Shown: positions 58,755 to 64,000 of the stretch, one piece after another | Layout of the letters: every line of letters starts with the position of its first letter | Numbering within the stretch: position 1 is the first letter of the stretch | Assembly: GCA_007922305.1 (NCBI GenBank) | Contig: ML677365.1 | Location: 15,153,656 to 15,217,655 of the forward strand | Direction: 5' to 3' | Source: Dermatemys mawii | Lineage: Eukaryota > Chordata > Testudines > Dermatemydidae | Length of the DNA stretch: 64,000 bases | Translations under genes and position numbers: made by a program | Notes under the pieces: generated by a model | The model's database searches: none | Seen by the model: only the letters and a program-made list of their open reading frames with translations | Told to the model about the DNA's origin: nothing

Positions 58755-59440
58755 ATTTATATTACAGTAATGTTTTGAGGCTGCAATCTTGGATCAGGGC
58801 CCTCTTGTGCTAAGCACGGTACAAGCACTTAAAGAAGGTCCCTGTCCCTAATAGTTTACAATGCAATTACAAAACAAGAGAAGAAAGGTGAGTACAAGAA
58901 ATAGACAAAGGGCGCACAAGGTAACAAGACAATACTGCTTAGCATGGTAATCATCTCACCAGATGCCTAACATGTGTCAAGTTTTTTGTAGGCATCTTGG
59001 CAGAAGAGTTTTCAGGAGAGATTTAAAGGAGAACAATGAGGTGATTTTGTGGATGTTTACAGAGAGCTCCTAACCATGCACAGGACAAGTATCATAACAG
59101 GAAACATGAAGGTACATATCTGAAATCTAAACAAATGGAAGATCATGGCTGGCTTCATTGGCGAAGCAGAATCAGGAGCTGATATCTTGACAGCATGCAA
59201 GTCTTGACTGATAGGTAGGATGGGAATAGGTCATTGAGAGCCTTAAAGTGAACATGAGAAGTTTGTGTTTGCTGGGGTGGAGAAGGAGAACTAGAGAAGA
59301 AATGCAGAGAGTAGCAATATGGTCAAAGTGATGAGTCAGAAAAATTATTTTTTCAGCAACATTTTTAACAGATATATGTGGGATAAAATAGGATGTGTCA
59401 AGGTTTCAGAGGAGATTTCAGAAGTCAAGCAGTGAGATAA
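58755..59440 (+). repeat. Old interspersed repeat, left part
   Basis: The first ~130 bp (tattacagtaatgttttgag ... ttgtgctaagcacggtacaag ... gtttacaatgcaattac) match the SINE-like repeat seen at 1186, 36295 and 37300. The following 59000-59400 (agagccttaaagtgaacatg ... atggtcaaagtgatgagtc) is an old longer repeat whose continuation seems to lie at 61975-62255. Class unknown. Confidence 0.45.
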
Positions 59441-59465
59441 CACTGGTATACAATTTTTTAGAAGT

Positions 59466-61970
59466 CGTCTGCTTCAGAGATAAAATGTGATATTTATTAT
59501 GTATTTTGATGTGCTGAATTCAAATATGACAATTAAAACAACTGATTGGCTACTGTTTCGAAGATATTTAAGTTTTTACATTTTATGTCTATGTATATTG
59601 TGTAGATAGTAGAGTTTTAATCATAAATTGTAAACCTAGGTCTTTTCATGTGTTTATGGTTGCTTTACATGATAATATTTCACCTGTCCTGTTTATGTAA
59701 CACTTTAAAAATCAGCAAAAGGGTTATATAAATAAAATGTATTATGAAACAAAAGGCAAAAAACTATTATGTACATAGTTTAGTCCTATTCAGTATCTAC
59801 TCGGCGCTTCTTGGCTTGTCTCTTGTATTCATTACATGGAGCATCTCTTGTCACTGTCCAGCAATAGTCTGCAAGCATTGATGGGCTCCATTTGCCCTGA
59901 TAGCGTTTCTCCATTGTTGCAATGTCCTGGTGAAATCGCTCGACTTGCTCGTCGCTCACTGCTCCGCAGTTTGGTGGAAAAAAATCTAGATGAGAGTGCA
60001 AAAAACGTATCTTTAGTGACATGTTGCAACCAAGGCTTTTATATGCCTTGAGGATGTTTTCCACCAACAACCTGTAGTTGTCTGCCTCGTTGTTTCAGAG
60101 AAAATGTATTGCCACCGACTGGAAGGCTTTCCAGGCCATCTTTTCCTTGCCACGCAGTGCATGGTTAAATGCATCATCTCGAAGAAGTTCACGAATCTGA
60201 GGACCAACGAAGACACCTTCCTTTATCTTAGCTTCACTTAACCTTGGAAATTTTCCACGGAGGCACTTGAAAGCTGCTTGTGTTTTGTCAATGGCCTTGA
60301 CAAAGTTCTTCATCAGACCCAGCTTGATGTGTAAGGGTGGTAACAAAATCTTCCTTGATTCAACAAGTGGTGGATGGCTGGAAACTTTTCCTCCCAGGCT
60401 CCAATGACTGTCGGAGTGGCCAATCTTTCTTGATGTAGTGGGAATCTCTTGCACGACTATCCCATTCGCAGAGAAAACAGCAGTACTTCGTGTATCCTGT
60501 CTGTAGACCAAGCAAGAGAGCAACAACCTTCAAATCGCCACAAAGCTGCCACTGATGTTGGTCATAGTTTATGCTCCCCAAAAGTTGTTTCATGTTGTCA
60601 TAGGTTTCCTTCATATGGACTGCATGTCCAACTGGAATTCATGGCAAAACATTGCCATTATGCAGCAAAACAGCTTTAAGACTCGTCTTCGATGAATCAA
60701 TGAAGAGTCTCCACTCATCTGGATCGTGAACGATGTTGAGGGCTGCCACCACACCATCCATGTTGTTGCAGGCTACAAGATCACCTTCCATGAAGGAGAA
60801 TGGGACAAGATCCTTTTGATGGTCACGGAACATGGAAACCCTAACATCACCTGCCAGGAGATTCCACTGCTGTAGTCTGGAGCCCAACAGCTCTGCCTTA
60901 CTCTTGGGTAGTTCCAAATCCCTGACAGGGTCATTCAGTTCAGCTTGTGTTATGAGGTGTGGTTCAGAGGAGGAGGATGGGAGAAAATGGGGGTCCTGTG
61001 ACATTGATGGTTCAGGACCAGAGGTTTCATCCTCTTCCTCGTCTGACTCAAGTGCGAATGATTCCAGTGCATCAGGAACTGGCAGTCCTTCTCCATGGGG
61101 TATTGGGGGTATAGCTGATGGAATGTTTGGATAATGCACAGTCCACTTTTTCTTCTTTGACATGCCTTTCCCAACTGGAGGCACCATGCAGAAGTAACAA
61201 TTGCTGCTATGATCTGTTGGCTCTCTCCAAATCATTGGCACTGCAAAAGGCATACATTTCCTTTTCCTGTTCAACCACTGGTGAAGATTTGTTGCACAAG
61301 TGTTGCAGCATATGTGTGGGGCCCACCTCTTGTCCTGATCTCCAATTTTGCAGCCAAAATAAAGGTGATAGGCTTTCTTAACCATAGTGGTTATACTGCG
61401 CTTTTGTGATGCAAAAGTCACTTCACCACAAACATAGCAGAAGTTATCTGCACTGTTCACACAAGTACGAGGTATCTCTGCTCACTTTGGCTAAACAGAA
61501 ATGTGTCCCTTTGAAAAAATCAAACACTGACAAATAAGAGAGCACGACACTGTATGATTTCTAGAGCTGATATAGGGCAATTTGTTCGGCAGAGTAATGT
61601 AAGCCTCGTTATGATTGCATCATCCATGACTTCTAGGAATAACATGATGCAATTCATATCATGTATGACGCAATATCAGCTTCAGATTGCATCATTCATT
61701 GTTTTGCCTAAAAAGCAAGTACTGTCCAAACCCACTCATAGATTTATTCATAGATCCAGTCAAAGATGTATTTTAGTCATTTCTGGTTTAAATTGAAATC
61801 CCTTCCCTTTATAACTCACTTATCCTCCACCATTCCCAAGCCAAGGGTCGTATATATTGACCCAATAGCATATCTTGAAAACTAGAGCCAATCAACAATT
61901 TTAAGCATCATTTTTGTTCTCAGTGACCCAGAATTAGTAAAGTTTGACTACATTTATTTCAGAAGCATTT
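59466..61970 (-). mobile_element. Transposon-like element with long imperfect TIRs and one gene
   Basis: The two ends, read inward, share collinear blocks: GCTTC-GA-ATAAA near the tips, then 'ctga-t-caaa-atga', then a GATTGGCT block followed by TTTC-AAGATAT. Left blocks lie at about 59470-59575 and right blocks at about 61875-61962, giving terminal inverted repeats of roughly 100 bp with many mismatches. Between them lies a single broken gene (59786-61460). The flanks on both sides look like one older repeat. I saw no certain target duplication. Superfamily not identified; a known but unrecognised family is possible. Confidence 0.6.
59786..61460 (-). pseudogene. Probable RNase H-like (DDE-type) transposase with N-terminal zinc-binding region, broken
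   Basis: About 558 codons run from ATG at 61460 to a stop at 59786. They are broken by TGA at 60639-60641, a frameshift near 60380 (total length is 1 base over a multiple of 3) and TGA at 60095-60097. The N-terminus has C8-x2-C11 and C52-x2-C55 in a ZAD-like arrangement, then C88-x2-C91. An acidic, serine-rich linker follows at about 130-190. Candidate catalytic carboxylates are D255 (LFIDSSKTSL), D309 (CGDLKVV) and E in SDEQVERFHQDI near the C-terminus. Between the last two are C328-x2-C331 (CFLCEWDSRARD) and an LPPLHIKLG segment. The D, D, C-x2-C, then E/H order is like that of transposases with a zinc-binding insertion (RAG1/Transib and KDZ-like types). I recall near-identical multi-copy proteins of unknown function from arthropods and reptiles. 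The transposase role is inference; the gene layout and breaks are seen directly. Confidence 0.6.
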
Positions 61971-61974
61971 TGGC

Positions 61975-62255
61975 TGTAGAGCAGTGTAATGAGAACCTAA
62001 ATGTGAGGAACTAAAGAGAGTGTTAAATCTAAGGTAACACTCACTACAAATACCTGAATGGCAGGGAGGATAGAGTAATATTGCCAGCAGGACTGAAAAA
62101 GGACAGAGGAGGAAGAGGTTGGAGTGAAAGATTAAGAGCTCAGTTTTGACTACGTTGACAGCAGGACATCTATTAGGAGATGTCAGAGAAACAGTCTAAG
62201 GTTTTAGTTTCAATAGAAGGAGACAGATCTGGCGTTGAGAGGGAGAGCTGCCATT
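61975..62255 (+). repeat. Old interspersed repeat, right part
   Basis: Sequence such as 'agctcagttttgactacgttg', 'ggacatctattaggagatgtcag' and 'gagagggagagctgccatttgg' has the same old-repeat feel as 59000-59400. It is the likely other side of the interrupted element. Confidence 0.35.
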
Positions 62256-62689
62256 TGGCAGCATAGAGATGATAGCTGGCATTATGTTTCTAAATTAGAC
62301 TGCCCAGAGACTGACACAAAGTGTACCCTGCCTACACCCATAGAGATAGTATGCATATCTAGTGATGGCGATAGAGAGCAAGAGAGATAGTCAGTCATCC
62401 CAGATTATATTACACTGATTTGTAAAGGTGTTTTTCCCTTCATGGTGACACTATAGTGCAGAATTAAGTGAGTGCTGTAACTGTACATTTCCATAATTTA
62501 ACATATGTGGATTTATTTTAAAAGTAACCTTTGAATTTCCTGAGTTTGTAATGTAGACCTGAAGAGCTGCTCTGTGCGGACGCTAATCCAAGACTGTCCA
62601 CCACCGGGCATTGGCATCCAATATCAGACTGATGGCAATCTTTTCAATGTCTCTCGCCTCCCAGTACTAAATTAACATTAGCAACAATA

Positions 62690-63640
62690 ACTCAACTCCA
62701 GTACACAGAGATTGTGAAGCAGTTGCACACTCAAAAGAGGATCTACAAACATCCCTTAACTGCTTCTCTGAAGCTTAAAAAAGCTTAGGGCTAACCCTGA
62801 ATATTGGCAAAACAAAACTTCTCCACCAGCCAGCTCCCAGTCAATCCTCAGACCAAGCAAGGAAGTTCTACACTGACAGAGAAGAACTGGAAAATGCCGA
62901 CAACTATGCCTACCTTGGCAGCTTTCTCTCACAGAGGGCAGACATAGACATTCAGATTCATTACAGAATCCACTGTGCCAGCTTTGCCTTTGTCTCAATG
63001 GGTGACTGACCACAACATCAAAACACACACTACACTTTTAATTTACAAAGTGGTGGTAATCCCAACTCTCTTCTACGGCTGTGAGACTTAGGAGACCTAC
63101 AGAAAATATCTGAAAAACCTAGAATGGCAGCACGAGCACTTATGCCACAAGATGCTCAACATAAAGCAGGAGGATTGCTGCACCAACGTCAGTATCCTCA
63201 CGGAGGCCAATACTTTCAGTATCGAGGCCCTGATTATCCAGAACCAGCTGAGGTGGAGCAGGCACTGTGTGCGTATGCCTGATGGACACCTACAAAAACA
63301 ATTGCTGTACACCCAAGTCACCAAAGGAGAAAGCAAACGGAGAGGCCAAAAGAAATGCTTCACAGACACCCTCAAGTCAAACATCAAGAGATGTGGCATC
63401 AATACCATGCAGTGGGAGACTGTATCCCAGGACCAGGCTAACTGTAGAAGACTCGTCAGAGATGGAACAATCACTTCTGAGGAAAATCACCTTGCCCGAG
63501 TGGCAGGAAAACACTGGAGGGTGGGGGAGGAGGGGGAACCAAAAAAAAGGACAGACAACTGTAATTTCTCCATTTAACTAGGAGGCAGTTCCAGTTAAGT
63601 CTTTCTTACTTTGAGTAAGAACAGCCTGGATGACTGCCAA
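62690..63640 (+). mobile_element. LINE (non-LTR retrotransposon), 3' end of ORF2
   Basis: The region starts inside the RT thumb. A NIGKTKLLHQP segment (about 62800) and a YAYLGSFLSQRADID segment (about 62905-62950) are followed by IPTLFYGCET (about 63060-63088). It ends with a short poly-A-like run and 'gacagacaactgtaatttctcc'. The order RT palm E/thumb, then 'YLGS', then 'YGCETW', then 'QLRWSRHCVRM' is that of RTE/L2/Rex-type LINEs. 5'-truncated. Clade not decided. Confidence 0.75.
62782..63577 (+). pseudogene. LINE ORF2 C-terminal region, broken
   Basis: Two frames are used. One runs from 62782 to a stop near 63009. The other covers about 63020-63577, with a TAG at 63089-63091 in the place of the conserved W of CETW. 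The last open piece (63152-63577) is 141 codons. It contains FSIEALIIQNQLRWSRH, the usual ORF2 tail segment, a KRRGQKKCFTDTLKSN segment and a WETVSQDQANCRRLV segment. The piece is long and well preserved for a dead LINE, so the insertion is fairly young. The endonuclease and catalytic RT motifs lie upstream and are not present. Confidence 0.75.
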
Positions 63641-63651
63641 GAATGTTCATT

Positions 63652-63990
63652 CTAGGTCCAATGCCCATCCAAACACCAGACCTTTAAGTGCAATGGGTCT
63701 GGATTGCATTGTCTGATTCTGCTTCCTTCCTGAGTAAGGAGATCCAGGAAGGTGTGGATCTTGATAAGAGGACAGATTGACTCTGGCCATGTCATGGCAG
63801 ATCTTTCTCCTGTCACCCAACTGGCCCAGACAGTTTTGGTTCCCAGAGCCCTTGAGAATGTCAATCTAGACATCTGTTGTAACAGGGAAATAGAAAGAAA
63901 GGTATATCTGAGTTTACTTGCCCATGACAACAGGAGATCACTGTTCGTTTGGAATGCAGAGAGATCCAACTGAGGTGTTCCCCACTGAGT
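63652..63990 (-). mobile_element. Possible DIRS-type fragment
   Basis: The minus strand has a 105-codon open stretch with a 'FLDLLTQEGSRI' segment and a 'DPLHLKVWCLDG' segment. Their spacing resembles the linker between RNase H and recombinase in turtle DIRS elements (compare 4150-4350). The similarity is weak and no other domain is visible before the window ends. Confidence 0.3.
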
Positions 63991-64000
63991 GAATATCCCA

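Noticed and set aside
60832..61381. Plus-strand open frames of 80-100 codons
   Set aside because: Shadows of the minus-strand zinc/DDE gene.
1..64000. miR-599 and miR-875, which lie in a VPS13B intron in other vertebrates
   Set aside because: I looked for their mature sequences on both strands by eye and did not find them; they probably lie in another intron.
1..64000. CRISPR array, prokaryotic operons or phage genes
   Set aside because: No regularly spaced direct repeats and no ribosome-binding-site-led gene strings; all signals are vertebrate.

Overview
The window looks like vertebrate nuclear intron sequence from a cryptodire turtle. The main evidence is a tRNA-derived SINE with a CR1-like tail (4771-4957) that matches the tortoise 'Cry' SINE layout. 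It is supported by CR1 LINE pieces, DIRS-type tyrosine-recombinase retroelements, PIF/Harbinger elements with a Myb/SANT-like gene, and many hAT and Tigger-type non-autonomous elements. No prokaryotic operon, CRISPR array, rRNA or functional tRNA gene was seen. Species and chromosome cannot be fixed from the sequence alone.

Only one host coding piece is convincing: a 110-bp exon on the minus strand (6734-6843), with a clean acceptor and donor. Its 36 complete codons resemble the vacuolar sorting protein gene VPS13B. The rest of the window is read as the large introns on either side of it.

Layout: 1-6.7 kb holds a hAT-type element (1306-2085), an old CR1 piece, a second hAT MITE (2850-3534), a DIRS fragment split by the Cry SINE (3990-5605), a MITE and the exon. 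6.9-22.7 kb is mostly unique AT-rich intron with Tigger-like and Harbinger-like MITEs. 22.7-33.5 kb is a dense pile of transposons: a Harbinger remnant with a broken Myb/SANT gene, a 1-kb TA-flanked element, half a hAT, DIRS recombinase and terminal repeat, Gypsy-like gag/protease, CR1 reverse transcriptase, an LTR-like repeat and a GC-rich hAT. 33.5-50 kb is sparse, with a Harbinger MITE nested in a fold-back element (39854-40658), CR1 ORF1 esterase remains (45490-46050) and a second Tigger MITE. 50-56 kb holds a near-perfect hairpin element, a third TA-flanked copy, the second copy of the first hAT, a MITE inside a MITE, and a 1673-bp hAT with inverted halves and a perfect 8-bp target duplication. 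58.7-64 kb holds an old repeat, apparently interrupted by a ~2.5-kb transposon-like element with long imperfect terminal inverted repeats. That element has one broken ~558-codon gene with an N-terminal zinc-binding region and an RNase H-like/DDE-like layout. A LINE ORF2 3' end and a possible DIRS scrap follow.

The genes do not work together as a pathway. All transposon genes are broken, and the biological content is a fossil record of insertion order. The element at 59466-61970 is the best candidate for something poorly described. Family names were assigned by recognising motifs and termini from memory; no database search was run.
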